A stretch of 64,000 bases of DNA from Hepsetus odoe (GCA_017165825.1 CM029369.1:3246807-3310806); one strand, 5' to 3'; shown: positions 1 to 10,288, counted from the stretch's first letter. Made by a program: numbers and translations. The notes: generated by a model from the sequence alone, not told the origin.

Positions 1-130
1 GACGGAACCAAGAATCCAAACATGCTTTCTGTAGAAGAATGTAGGAGAACTATGGAGGGAGGTTGAAGCCTGTGGAGCTTGATCAGTGGAAGTTAAAAGC
101 ATTTAGAAATGTTCTGATGGAAGTGTGTGT
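1..130. other. Diverged flank of the 31-bp minisatellite
   Basis: Purine-rich DNA with phrases such as GGAGCTTGATCAGTGGAAGTT that recall the 31-bp array seen after 818. If this is the same array, the hAT-like element at 131-809 interrupts it. The similarity is loose and no clean unit can be drawn here. Confidence 0.35.
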
Positions 131-809
131 CAGGGCTGCACAACATATCAACGATTAATCATTATCGCGAATTTGGTTTTAGTAAAAATTGATATCGCAG
201 AAGGCTGTTACATGCAAATGAGCCTCTAACCAATCCCAGCTGGAGGTAAATGTTATTGAGTGTTTTGAGTGTTTTGATGGGGTATTAGTGTCCTAGAGTC
301 TAGGGACAAGTTTCCTGAATCAGAAGATCATGGGTTCGAATCCCAGATCAGTAGGTTCCCCTGTGGTACCGTCCCCTTCACTGCTGCCTCAGGGACTTTA
401 AATAGCTGTGTGTGGGTGAAAAGCAGAGAATGCATTTATTGTGGTTCACTGTGTGCTGTGTCCCACAATGACAAAAAGTCACTTTCACTTTCACCTATCA
501 TTAAGAATCCAACAGGCTGTTTGTTACTATGCCTTTAAGAATTTCTGTACCCTCTTATATATCAAAACAAACTCTTTTCTGATTGGCTGCTGTGTGCTGC
601 AACTCATATTACAGTCTGAAACACTTCTTAGAGCTTCAGGATTGGTTTTGATAAAACGGATGGGGGAGTGAAACTTTAACGATATTTACATCAAGCCTTT
701 TTTAATTTCAGAAAAGTGAGAATCAGAACTGTTAACATACAGAAAGGCATTATAATCAATACTGTACAATACAGTAGTACTGATATCCTGTCCACATCAT
801 GCAACCCTA
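131..809. mobile_element. Non-autonomous hAT-like DNA transposon carrying a SINE
   Basis: The left end reads CAGGGCTGCA and the right end TGCAACCCTA, which are imperfect inverted termini of the common fish hAT type. The 8 bp outside each end, GTGTGTGT (123-130) and GTGTGAGG (810-817), match at 6 of 8 positions, as expected for an aged 8-bp hAT target duplication. The interior has no transposase frame, so it would have depended on an enzyme made elsewhere. A SINE-A copy (279-494) sits inside and is therefore younger. The hAT assignment rests on the termini and duplication length only. Confidence 0.6.
279..494 (+). mobile_element. SINE-A copy (inside the hAT-like element)
   Basis: SINE-A is a tRNA-derived retroposon of about 230 bp. 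Its order is an A-box-like CTAGTGGTTAGGGAC, a B-box GGTTCGAATCCCAG, a middle with GAGCAAGGTACCGTCCCC, then GGTTCACTGTGTGCTG and a tail of repeated TTTCAC. Here the B-box (about 332-346) is intact, the A-box is damaged (CCTAGAGTCTAGGGAC), and the tail CACTTTCACTTTCAC is present. It encodes no protein and would need LINE machinery to move. Confidence 0.85.
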
Positions 810-817
810 GTGTGAGG

Positions 818-1670
818 GATCTGGAAGAGCAAAAAGGAAATAGTAATGCATGTAGAGGAGCTTTTTGGGGATGGAGAGGAACTTTGGAAGGAACGCAAGG
901 CATTGAAAGAGCTTTAGAGGAAGTTAAAGTCAAATAGAGGAACTCGTTTATGGCATGAAGAAGAACCGTGTGGAAAGTCTGGGGCGTATAAAGGAAGTTT
1001 ACAACATTAGAGGAGCCCTAAGGAAACATCAAGGCAAGTAATAAAGGTTTGTGGGAGTGCATTTGTGGCATGAAGAGGAGTTTTAGCAAAATGAATAGCT
1101 TTGGAGGAAATTTAAAGCATCTAGACATGCTTTGGGAAGGTTTGGGGCAAGCAGAAGAGCTTTTGAGGGGAGTTTCAAACAAAGAGAGAAACTTTGAGAT
1201 ATGTTTAAGGGACTGGAGGAGCTCTGAATGAAGTCTGAGACTCAAAAAAGAGCTTTGAGATAAGTTTGTGGCACATAGAGGAGATATGAGTGAAGTTTAA
1301 GGTTCATTTAGGAGCTTTAAATTAATTTTGAGGCTCACAGAGAAGGTTTGACTGAAGCTTGAGGTTCACATAGGCGCTTAAAGTAAAGCTTGAGGCTCAT
1401 AGGGGAGATTAGAGTGAAATCTGAGGCTCATAGATGGGCTTTAAACAGATGCTGAGGCTCATAGAGAAGCTTGGAATGGATTTTGAGGTGCATTGAGAAG
1501 CTTTGAATTAATTTTGAGTTTACAGAGGAGCTTTGAGTGAAGTTTGAGGTTCATGGAGGAGCTCTGAGTGAGGTTTGAGGCTCACATAACAGTTTTGAGT
1601 GACATTTCAGAATCTTAGAGGAGATCTGAGTGATGTTTGAGGCTCATATAGAAGTTCTGAGGAACATTTT
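818..1670. repeat. 31-bp minisatellite, degenerate
   Basis: From about 1218 to 1670 roughly 15 units keep a 31-bp period around the core GAGTGAAGTTTGAGGCTCAT; the starts at 1531, 1562, 1593 and 1624 are exactly 31 apart. From 818 to 1217 related words (GAGGAGCTTT, GAGGAAGTTA) appear with longer, irregular spacing, so this part is older or differently built. Short open frames here have no recognisable domain. Confidence 0.8.
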
Positions 1671-2402
1671 AAGCTCAATAGCTTTCGGGAGTCTTTGTGG
1701 GAGGTATGATAAGCACCAACGGCCATCAGTAAAGGCAAACTACAGCTGTGTCCACCTCCAACTGTCTCAGAGAGACCCCCATGGCTCTATCTCATCCCTC
1801 CCCTCCTCACTGGGTGAGGGTTGGGGTGGTGGGGGCGGTTCTGGGTTTTCGGATATAGAAATTTGACTTGGACCAGCTTTGAAAGATAATACAGTGATGT
1901 GATCCATAGTACAGAAATGTGAGAAGCTTTACATCTACGCCCAGAAGATCTTTCTCAGGTGCAGTAAAGAGCACACACTGCTGTTCACGCAGGGTTTGAT
2001 GGAGCTTCGTCCAGCATCTTAGAGATGAGCTGAGCATCTGCCCTCACTAATATCTTCATGCCTGAATGCATTCAAACCCTCACAGCCCTGTTCCAACACT
2101 GAGCCTTCTCAGAAGAGGTGGAGGGCAAAAAGCTTCACAAGAACCATTGGAGGAACAAGGATGTTCTTTCTAACCTTTTCCTGCTTTTTCACCTCACTGC
2201 TTCTCTTTCTTTTACTCACTCCCATTTTTCTCTACTTTTCCTGGTCATTATTTCGTCCCCCCCCCCACCCCGTCCTGCCACTGTTGGACAGTTCATCACT
2301 CTCTTTCATCTTCCTCTCCAAACAACACTTTGGCCCTTTGACCAGGGGATTCTGCCGGCTCTCCTTGACATCTTTATCACGGGGGCAGGGCTGAACAGGA
2401 AA
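1671..2402. other. Intergenic block with a G-quadruplex-type run
   Basis: Single-copy-looking DNA without a supported gene. It contains four G-runs at 1812-1835 and a run of ten C at about 2257-2266. A 120-residue frame at 2118-2480 has no domain and reads into the CA repeat, so I do not call it coding. Confidence 0.5.
1812..1835 (+). other. Potential G-quadruplex motif
   Basis: Runs of 3, 3, 4 and 5 G are separated by loops of 3, 2 and 4 bases, which fits the canonical intramolecular G4 pattern. No promoter element is recognisable beside it. Confidence 0.6.
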
Positions 2403-2503
2403 CACACACGGACAAACACACACACACACACACACACACACAAAGATCCTCCTTTGGGACTTCAGGACTTTACTGACTAGCCCCATACCTCACTGTTGAG
2501 GAG

Positions 2504-2535
<32 letters not shown>

Positions 2536-2679
2536 AGACTTTGAAAAGAGTTTCAAAGAGCTTCTTATGAAAATATATATTACATAAAGAAAAGTAATCA
2601 CATGTATATAATACAGCAGGGACATGTTATAATTAAACACAGAAGTGATCGTTATTAAATAAATATCGTTTATATGTAT

Positions 2680-2721
<42 letters not shown>
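2403..2721. repeat. Cluster of CA/GT microsatellites
   Basis: (CA)n at about 2419-2442, (GT)n at 2509-2536 and (TG)n at 2682-2721, with short AT-rich spacers. Confidence 0.95.
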
Positions 2722-2723
<2 letters not shown>

Positions 2724-2969
2724 GGCAGAGAAGCTCAGCTGCTGAGAGTTGGCACCAAGCTGCCCGGCACGAACCTGCACCATCCTGTGAATCTAATTGG
2801 CATTCAGTGGCTTGATAAATGGATTGGCATAATGGGACAATATACTTGACATATGCAGGGCCCTCCTGAGATCAGGATCCAGGGATACGGCTTTTCTGTG
2901 CTTCACATGTGGACGTGTGACAGATACCGACACACACTCCCTCTCCGAGCACACAGCTGCGGCCTTGGG

Positions 2970-2970
<1 letters not shown>

Positions 2971-3028
<58 letters not shown>
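2971..3028. repeat. (CA)29 microsatellite
   Basis: A pure CA run of 58 bp. Confidence 0.97.
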
Positions 3029-3032
<4 letters not shown>

Positions 3033-3089
3033 GTTTTGCTCTCATCATTCAGAATTCATTTTAGCCCCACTGAAGCAAAGGTTGGATTT

Positions 3090-3095
3090 ATTCTA

Positions 3096-3137
<42 letters not shown>

Positions 3138-3172
3138 CGTTCGTCTGTCCACCCGTCCGCCCATCCGCCCGC

Positions 3173-3234
<62 letters not shown>

Positions 3235-3439
3235 GTCTTACTTTTCATCCATTCACCCATCCGTACATTTGTCTGTTTCTTCATTCTGGATGGCCAATCA
3301 TCCATCCATCCATCCATCCATCCATCCATCCATCCATCCACCCATCCATCCATCCAATCATCAATCCATCCATCCATCCATCCATCCATCCATCCATCCA
3401 TCCATACATCCATCCATCCATCTATCCATCCAACTATAT

Positions 3440-3505
<66 letters not shown>

Positions 3506-3531
3506 ATCTATCTATCTATCTAGCTATCTAT
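3090..3531. repeat. Compound tetranucleotide array CTGT/CTAT/CCAT
   Basis: In order: CTGT (about 3094-3133), mixed CCGT/CCGC, CTAT (3174-3232), CCAT (3299-3424) and CTAT (3440-3531). Frames through it spell HPSIHPSI and YLSIYLSI and are artefacts of the repeat. Confidence 0.95.
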
Positions 3532-3589
3532 TTTTTGGGTGAGTTTTTGCCTGCTTATCCACTGTTTTAAGTCTGGATAAAAAAATAAT

Positions 3590-3591
<2 letters not shown>

Positions 3592-3620
<29 letters not shown>
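3592..3620. repeat. (CA)n microsatellite
   Basis: About 14 CA units directly upstream of the octamer-rich block. Confidence 0.95.
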
Positions 3621-3621
<1 letters not shown>

Positions 3622-4025
3622 CCAGCCCTGTTCCTCTCTGAGCCGGTACATTACAATAACCACGGATCAACAAATTTGCATATTTGCATATCCAATGAAT
3701 ACAAACCGGTCACATCTGTGAGCGCAACGCATCACGGCTCTCTCCTGGGTCGCCATGGTGATGAATGGCAGACGTGCTCCCACAACAAATGAGCCAGTTT
3801 GGTGTCTTCATATTTCTCTCTGGGTGTGTGTATGTGTGTGTTTTCTTCTTTAGGAAATATACCTCCTAATTAATTAAAAGCAGCTCAAATGCTGTAAATT
3901 AAATGTAAGCACAGGCTGCTGGGAGTGGATGGGGATTCGTTTCCTCGTCTCACAGAATCAGTGTGGGTTTTAATGCCTCAGTGATCCCTGGGGCCGTGTT
4001 GGCACATAGAAGTTTATTTCAAATT
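3621..4025. promoter_or_regulatory. Candidate regulatory block with tandem octamer-like sites
   Basis: The stretch around 3673-3692 reads ATTTGCATATTTGCATAT, two ATTTGCAT octamers (POU-factor type) 9 bp apart. Around 3750 GTCGCCATGGTGAT matches 12 of 14 positions of the RFX X-box consensus. No repeat explains the block. The motifs are seen; function is inference. Confidence 0.3.
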
Positions 4026-4029
4026 CAGA

Positions 4030-4190
4030 GATTAAATTTACTTATATAGATAGTCCCATATCACCTATTCTGAGCATCACCAGAGAGGAACACATGGAGA
4101 AAAACTCTCTAAGAACATCAGGAAGAACTGCTGAGAGCGTATCAGACTAAGGTCTGATGATCCGTCCTCCTCTGAGTCTGACTTGACACA
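4030..4190 (-). mobile_element. Possible fragment of a LINE-like 3' end
   Basis: AAATTTACTTATATAGATAG, GAAAAACTCTCTAAGAACAT and CCGTCCTCCTCTGAG read in reverse like the dispersed element at 36450-36775 (its GGATGGGTTCCCC and GGGGAGTT parts). Strongly diverged. Confidence 0.35.
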
Positions 4191-4549
4191 AGTAGGACAA
4201 GGTCAGTATCAATATTTAACTGATGCATTAGTGATTTCTGTGAACAGAATAAAAAATAAAACATTTGTGATGGACTAAAGGTTCTGTGAAGTTCTGGATT
4301 AAGTGTCTATTAATTGTAAAGTGATTTTAACCCAGTATCATTTCAAGACAAAGACCAGAAGAAAATGGACCAGAATACACAGGGGTGGCTTCAAAATCTC
4401 AGATCAGAACAGAACTCCATAGAACTTCTGAAAACAATGGTTATCAATGTTCCTCAAGCAGCCTGACCGATCCAACAAGAAAGAAAGACGTTTCCAGGGT
4501 GTTAACAGATAGCAAAGAAACAGCACAAATAGCAGATAGAAAAGAACCA

Positions 4550-4555
<6 letters not shown>
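4191..4555. other. Intergenic block, nothing recognised
   Basis: AT-rich unique-looking DNA without motif, repeat or supported frame. Confidence 0.5.

Positions 4556-4600
<45 letters not shown>
4556..4600. repeat. (GA)n microsatellite
   Basis: About 22 uninterrupted GA units. Confidence 0.97.
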
Positions 4601-4601
<1 letters not shown>

Positions 4602-4700
4602 TCTAATTAGTGTGTAAAAAACAACATATGGAAACTTCATTGTCCATTTCATCCCTCAGTGTGCACCATCAAGTCACATTTCTCCTGCTCAGTCATGCTC

Positions 4701-4702
<2 letters not shown>

Positions 4703-4776
<74 letters not shown>

Positions 4777-4792
4777 TGTGTGTGTGTGTGTG
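4703..4792. repeat. (GT)n microsatellite, 90 bp
   Basis: A GT run with one extra G interrupting it near 4773. Confidence 0.97.
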
Positions 4793-5282
4793 AGGGTAGT
4801 TAGAAGGAGATGCTTCCTTTTTTGGGTGTGTATTAGTGTGCTTGTGCACAAACGTGTGTCTATGTGTGTACTGAAGTTCTGCCACTCAGAACCGGACTGG
4901 GGTTTCGGGTCGAGTTTGAGTTCATTAAGATGTTCAAGGTCTCCCAGAAGTCTCTCCTGCCCAACTCCTCACACAGGGGATGGACAGGGACCCTGAGGAC
5001 TGGTGTCAAACAGAAGACAAGACGTAGCCTCACAAAAAGGACAAAAAAAATGAATGGATTGATCTCTGTTTGGGAACATCAGGGACAGCTGTTGCTGTAG
5101 CCTGCAGCTCTACTATTACAGACACGTAAGTTCCCCGTCCATCCATCCATCCATCCATCCATCCATCCATCATGTTAGCCATTTTATCCCAGGGATTATG
5201 AAAAATGGAGAAACAATTGGAGAGATAGACCAGACACTACATGATGAGAATTTATTTAGTCCATTACTGGATTTATTTTGTC
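4793..5282. other. Intergenic block with short (CCAT)n
   Basis: Unique-looking DNA with about eight CCAT units at 5139-5171. Short frames on the + strand have no domain. Confidence 0.5.
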
Positions 5283-5380
5283 CACTACCGTGCAGCAGTG
5301 CCCAAGAAGCAGTGCTGAGGACAGTACCTTGCTTATATCTCAGGGCAAACCAAGGACCTTCTGATTACGTGCCCCTAAAC
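5283..5380 (-). mobile_element. SINE-A fragment
   Basis: CCGTGCAGCAGTG, ACAGTACCTTGCT, CTCAGGGCAA and ACCTTCTGATT occur in the order of a reverse-strand SINE-A. The head and tail ends are lost. Confidence 0.65.
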
Positions 5381-5477
5381 AGCTCTGTCCAAAAGATCGA
5401 GAAGTGAACTCACTAGCAGGAGGAAATGAAGGACTAAACTGGAAAAATTACACTCAAATGCAAAAGGCAGAGAAACC

Positions 5478-5521
5478 CCCTGGACAGGCCGCCATTCCAT
5501 CACAAGACGCGCACACACACA

Positions 5522-5604
<83 letters not shown>

Positions 5605-5690
5605 GGGACAGTTTATGTCCAGTCCAGTGTCTTTGGACTGTGGGAGGAAACCAGAGCTCCTGGAGGAAATACAGACACTCAGATAGAACT
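5478..5690 (-). mobile_element. Family D (HE1/V-SINE-like) copy with an expanded CA tract
   Basis: Read in reverse it has the usual order for this old fish element: GTTTCCTCC around TCCAGGAGCTC, CCACAGTCCAAAGACA-type sequence, then the tract that is normally a short GTGTGAGTGTG, then the GATGGACTGG-like part (CCATTCCATCACAAG on this strand). The internal tract has grown into an AC run of about 85 bp (5513-5600). Confidence 0.65.
5513..5600. repeat. (AC)n microsatellite inside a family D element
   Basis: An almost pure AC run that fills the position of the element's natural GT-rich segment. Confidence 0.95.
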
Positions 5691-5977
5691 TCTCACTCTT
5701 AAAATATAACCATTAAAATGAACCTCAGGGCCTCAAAATCACAGACGTGTGTATGTTCACACTCGTTCAGACCTGTAGTGTGTATACTGAAACTGTCAGA
5801 ACAAAACCTTGTATCTCCACCTTTTTTTGCACAATTTGATGACAATTACAGTGACAGCAGCTCAAGTTCCATGATGAAGAAACTGGTCGAAACTGCTCCA
5901 GATGATACGGACTCTTTAATGTTTTTTCCTTCAGACACAACTCATTAGTTTAGCAGCAGCTGAGGCTCACACAGCGG

Positions 5978-5981
<4 letters not shown>
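5691..5981. other. Intergenic block, nothing recognised
   Basis: Unique-looking DNA. A 76-residue + strand frame shows no domain. Confidence 0.5.

Positions 5982-6039
<58 letters not shown>
5982..6039. repeat. (TG)29 microsatellite
   Basis: A pure TG run. Confidence 0.97.
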
Positions 6040-6041
<2 letters not shown>

Positions 6042-6427
6042 ATCTTATAGTTCATGCTATAGAACCAATAACACTAAACACGTGATGTTTTTTCTGAAAA
6101 TGTGTGCAAATCAGTTTGCGTTTCGCAAATTCAGACAATGAGCTTCTGTCTTTTCCCCCTCGCTGAGGCTCTGAGCACTAAAGCACATGGTTTGGTTGCT
6201 GGATGACTATAAAGATGCACAAACACACACACACACAAACACAAACACACACACTCACAAACAAACACGCACAAATATACACACTCACGCCCCTCCCCTC
6301 CTGTCCCACTGTAAACCCCTCCAGCCACTGTGGGAGCCTCGGCTAATGAATCAGAAAAGAAGCTGGTTACCAGATGTCTGTGCATAATAACACAGTCCAG
6401 CATCAACTGTACCGGCATTCAGAGAGA
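6040..6427. other. Intergenic block with imperfect CA repeat
   Basis: Interrupted CA/AAAC units at about 6220-6290; otherwise nothing recognised. Confidence 0.6.
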
Positions 6428-6447
6428 CAGATCTGTCTGTCTATCTG

Positions 6448-6498
<51 letters not shown>

Positions 6499-6527
6499 GT
6501 CTGTCTGTCTGTCTGTCTATCTGTGTC

Positions 6528-6616
<89 letters not shown>

Positions 6617-6699
6617 CTGTCTGTCTATCTGTCTATCTATCTATCTATCTATCTATCTGTCTGTCTGTCTGTCTATCTGTGTCTCTGTCTATCTATCTA

Positions 6700-6734
<35 letters not shown>

Positions 6735-6811
6735 GAGTCTCTATCTGTCTATCTATCTATCTATCTATCTATCTGTCTGTCTATCTGTATATCTATCTGT
6801 GTTTCTATCTG

Positions 6812-6876
<65 letters not shown>

Positions 6877-6915
6877 CTGTCTGTCTATCTGTCTGTCTCT
6901 CTATCTATCTATCTA

Positions 6916-6950
<35 letters not shown>

Positions 6951-7027
6951 GAGTCTCTATCTGTCTATCTATCTATCTATCTATCTATCTGTCTGTCTAT
7001 CTGTATATCTATCTGTGTTTCTATCTG

Positions 7028-7082
<55 letters not shown>

Positions 7083-7291
7083 GTCTATCTATCTATCTAT
7101 CTATTTGTCTGTCTGCCTATTTTCCTGTCTGTCTGTCTGTCTGTCTGCCTGTCTGCCTGTCTGCCTGCCTGCCTGCCTGTGTGTCTGTCTGGCTGTCTAT
7201 CTATCTTTCTGTCTGTCTGTCTGTCTGTCTGTCTGCCTGTCTGCCTGCCTGCCTGCCTGTGTGTCTGTCTGTCTATCTATCTTTCTGTCTA

Positions 7292-7322
<31 letters not shown>

Positions 7323-7390
7323 GCCTGACTACCTGCCTGCCTGCCTGTGTGTGTGTCTGTCTGTCTATCTATCTTTCTGTCTGTCTGTCA
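6428..7390. repeat. 0.96-kb CTAT/CTGT/CTGCC array with higher-order structure
   Basis: Blocks of CTAT alternate with CTGT, and CTGCC-rich blocks appear after 7100. Rare variants come back at fixed distances: CTGAGTCT at 6733 and 6949 and the GTGTTTCT word at 6799 and 7015 (both 216 bp apart). CTGTGTCTCT at 6521 and 6677 is 156 bp apart. Long frames spelling [11 protein letters not shown] are artefacts of the 4-bp unit. Confidence 0.95.
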
Positions 7391-8512
7391 GTAACATGTT
7401 CAAGAGTCCTGAAGGTTAATCCTGTTTTTGTAGCGTCTCACAGTGTCTGTCCACGGTCTTTCACACAGTCCTGTCCGTCTCCATGACAGTGCTCGTGTTT
7501 ATTTTCTCATCAAACCGTCAGCAGTGTCTCTCAGATGAAACACGAGTGTTATTTCACAACATCACGGAGTAAGAAGTCTATAAGCTGCTCTTCCTCTATG
7601 AGTTTACACTCCCGGCGCTGATAAATAAACAGAGCAGGACGTGTAACCCTGCTGTAGGAGCAGCTGCTTCATCGGGAGTTCAACCAAACACTGGGTTTAA
7701 AGCGAGGTGGCTTGTGAAGCTTCACAATGACCAGTGCGGATGTGCAGCGAGCTCTAATTAGAGAATTATCAATGACCTGCTTGTGTCCTTCCTAAACAAA
7801 CGGTCAGTCAACAGGATCCAAACCTGCTGTGTCCCTGCAGAGTCCAGCTTCCTTCCTCACCACCCAGAACCAGAGAACGGCCCTCACTGCTGTCCCAACC
7901 AGAGAAGGCTTCAAAATAATAAAAGCGTCCAACGAAAATAAGAATGTGATGCTAAAATTACAGTTGTGTTAAATTTCTAACCTAACAATTATAGCAGGAA
8001 GTTTGAATGTATTTAAGAAATGTATCATAATTAAAAGATCTCTAAATGATGAAAAAGCATAAAAAAATATATATATGTATATATAGACGCCTAATAACCT
8101 AATAAAAATAAATAAAGTATATATTGTATATATTTATATGTATAGCACATTTATTATGTAAGTGTTCACAAAATATTAGAAAAATGAAAAAATAAAATCT
8201 AAATTTGTTTCTAATGGACATGTGTAGTGTATTTTTACTTCCTCTACTGACCTAATAAACTTTAAAATAATCACTTCCTAATTTGCATGGCCGTGACCTC
8301 AGCCCTTCCGCTTCTGCTCTGAATCATGTGATCCAGCATGAGCTCAGCCACTGCAGGAAAAATGGGTTAAACTCACAAACAGCAGCATCTACTCGTCTGC
8401 TTTGAACATTGTGTGGTTGAAGGAACTGCAGATCAAAAAAGAGAAAAAAAAAATTAAACAGAAACACTGTTTCCCTTTAAAATTCACCATTAAATTTAGA
8501 CTTTCTGTTCAT
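7391..8512. other. Intergenic block, AT-rich in its second half
   Basis: 7391-7880 is unique-looking DNA. 7920-8230 is strongly AT-rich with TATATATG-type words and several AATAAA motifs. No frame with a domain. Confidence 0.5.
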
Positions 8513-8745
8513 TTGCATCCATCTCCATTTCTTCCTGTCCTCTGCATCTTCCTCCTTCCCACCTCCTGCATGTCCTCTCTCATCACGTCCATTAACCTCC
8601 TCTTTGTCCTTCCTCTTCTCCTCTTTCCTGGCAGCTCCATCTTCAACATCCTCCTCCTGATATACTCCTCGTCTCTCCTCTGGACATGACCCGTACAACA
8701 TAGCTGGTTACACTACTGTCCTGTAAAACTTCACTTTCACTGTAA
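8513..8745 (-). mobile_element. RTE-clade LINE 3' fragment
   Basis: This dispersed fragment is the C-terminal end of an RTE-type reverse transcriptase ORF. In reverse the family reads RWFGHVQRRDE, GRRMLKMELPGKRRRGR and PKRRFMDVVREDM, then EEDAEDRKKWRR, and on the + strand it is known by TCTCCATTTCTTCCTGTCC and CTCTGGACATG. Here the frame is broken (QEEDVEDGAARKEEKRK appears in another frame). There is no catalytic core, so it is a dead 5'-truncated copy. Confidence 0.8.
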
Positions 8746-9566
8746 ATGAATTTAAACATTAAATATTCTCTGCAAACTTCCGCAAAATCTCTGTTTCTCT
8801 TTCTCCCACCTTTTTCAGAACAGACTCCTTACTTTTGTCTGAACATCTGAGTTAATCCTCCCATCATTTTTATTCTCCATCACCTTCCCAACATCCAGAC
8901 CCGTTTCAGACTAAATGAACAAAAACACAGAAAAGACGTCCCCCTGTGTGCAGGACAGAGTGCAGGAGACGTGAGAGAGAGGACAGGGAGAGTGGACGGT
9001 GGAGTTCAGGGTGTGTTGAGTGTGTGTCCGTGATGGAGAACTAGTAGAGACGTGGATGAAAGTGAAGCGGTGAAGTTCATGTGGATTATTTTCAGTAGAT
9101 TGTTTTTATTGGAGTTTGAATGCAGCGGTTAGAAATGTCCCTCAAATGTCCACGTTTTACTTTTATACCGTGGGTTCATTTCAGAGTTTAGAAGAAACAG
9201 AGAACATTGGTAGAATTGGTAGGAATATAAATCTTTCTGTGTTACTTCCTGTAAAGTTTTTGTTTTTTCCAGGCAGTGATGCTGGAAGCTCAGCTCATTT
9301 GCGGGTCCTTTACTGGTGAAGTGTTCTTTAAACACAGGCTGGTACATTTCACAGAATAAAGAAGCTGAACATGCAGCTGCGGTTCTACTTTCAAACGAAT
9401 GTGTGAATTTGTTGTGAAAAAAACCCCAAAACTTCCCCATTGAAGGGCCCTGATCTGACTGGAGGTTTCATTATCACTTTTAATCTTTATATTTAAAATA
9501 AAACTATATTTTATTCTGACTGCATTTATTTATTTATTTATTTTTTGCTTTATATATTTTTAAGAG
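8746..9566. other. Intergenic block, nothing recognised
   Basis: Unique-looking DNA. A 103-residue reverse frame at 9129-9440 has no domain. AT-rich from 9480 to 9560. Confidence 0.5.
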
Positions 9567-9936
9567 TTCTTCTTCTTCTTCATCTTCCTCTTCTTCTTAC
9601 ATTTACATTTACATTTACGGCATGTAGCAGACGCTCTTATCTTATCCACAGCGACTTCCATGTCCTACTTACAGGGACAGTCCCCCTGGAGACACTCAGG
9701 GTTAAGGGTCTTGCTCAGGAACCCAGTGATGGTAGTGCTGGAGGTGCTGGGACATCTTGAGCCATAGGTCCATAGGCAAGTACCCTCCCACTAGAGCACC
9801 ACCACCCTTCTTCTTCTTCTAGTTTTTCTGCTTTCTTCTGCTGCCATCAGGAGTCCCCACAGTGGATAATCTCTCACCACTTCTTCCTGTCCTCTGCATC
9901 TTCCTACATCTTTTTTTTTTTTTTAAACATTACTAT
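9567..9936 (-). mobile_element. RTE-clade LINE 3' end split by a SINE-B insertion
   Basis: CTT-rich tracts flank the SINE at 9567-9598 and 9808-9820, and the RTE body resumes at about 9820-9912 (CCCCACAGTGGAT, CTTCCTGTCCTCTGCATC). The (CTT)n is the simple-repeat tail of the RTE 3' end on the opposite strand, as at 26322. The SINE therefore landed inside the tail. Confidence 0.6.
9599..9807 (-). mobile_element. SINE-B copy
   Basis: SINE-B is a tRNA-headed retroposon whose tail ends in TAAATGTAAATG. On this strand one sees TTTACATTTACGGCATGTAGC and AGACGCTCTTATC (tail), then GGGACAGTCCCCCTGGAGA and GGGTTAAGGGTCTTGCTC (body), and a degraded head near 9780-9807 (CACTAGAGCACCACCACCC). The B-box region is altered. 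Confidence 0.85.
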
Positions 9937-9986
9937 GTTACTTCAGAGTCAACATAGTAGTTTATTTGACGTTTAATGTTGGTTCT
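9937..9986 (+). repeat. 50-bp direct repeat, left copy
   Basis: Matches 10239-10288 at 46 of 50 positions. The two copies abut the two ends of the RTE fragment between them. Confidence 0.85.
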
Positions 9987-10238
9987 AAAATTAGAGAAGC
10001 AAGGTTGCGTTGGTTTGGACATGTGCAGAGGAGAGATGAGGATTATATGGGAAGGAGGATGTTGAAGATGGAGCTGCCAGGAAAGAGGAGAAGAGGAAGA
10101 CCAAAGAGGAGGTTTATAGATGTGGTGGTGAGAGAGGACGTGCAGGTGGACGGTTTGAAGCAGGAAGATGCAGAGGACCGGAAGACATGGAGACGGTTGA
10201 TCTGCTGTGGTGACCCCTAAATGGGAGCAGCTGAAGGA
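9987..10238 (+). mobile_element. RTE-clade LINE 3' fragment, forward orientation
   Basis: The frame 9966-10220 reads LRWFGHVQRRDEDYMGRRML, GKRRRGRPKRRF, VVREDVQVDG and EDAEDRKTWRRLICCGDP, the least damaged RTE C-terminus here. The end GTGACCCCTAAATGGGAGC is the element's 3' end. The stretch before LRWF is host DNA, so the apparent start codon is not the element's own. Confidence 0.85.
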
Positions 10239-10288
10239 GTTACTTCAGAGTCATCATAGGAGTTTATTTGACATTCAATGTTGGTTCT
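10239..10288 (+). repeat. 50-bp direct repeat, right copy
   Basis: Partner of 9937-9986; the four differences are scattered substitutions. Confidence 0.85.

Noticed and set aside
2853..3570. 229- and 217-residue frames with [14 protein letters not shown] and YLSIYLSI
   Set aside because: Translation of CA, CCAT and CTAT repeats.
6330..7486. Very long frames (up to 332 residues) of [11 protein letters not shown] type
   Set aside because: Direct translation of the CTAT/CTGT array; a 4-bp unit opens all frames.
9966..10220. LRWFGHVQRRDEDY frame as a host gene
   Set aside because: Same sequence occurs about ten times in the window as the RTE ORF C-terminus.
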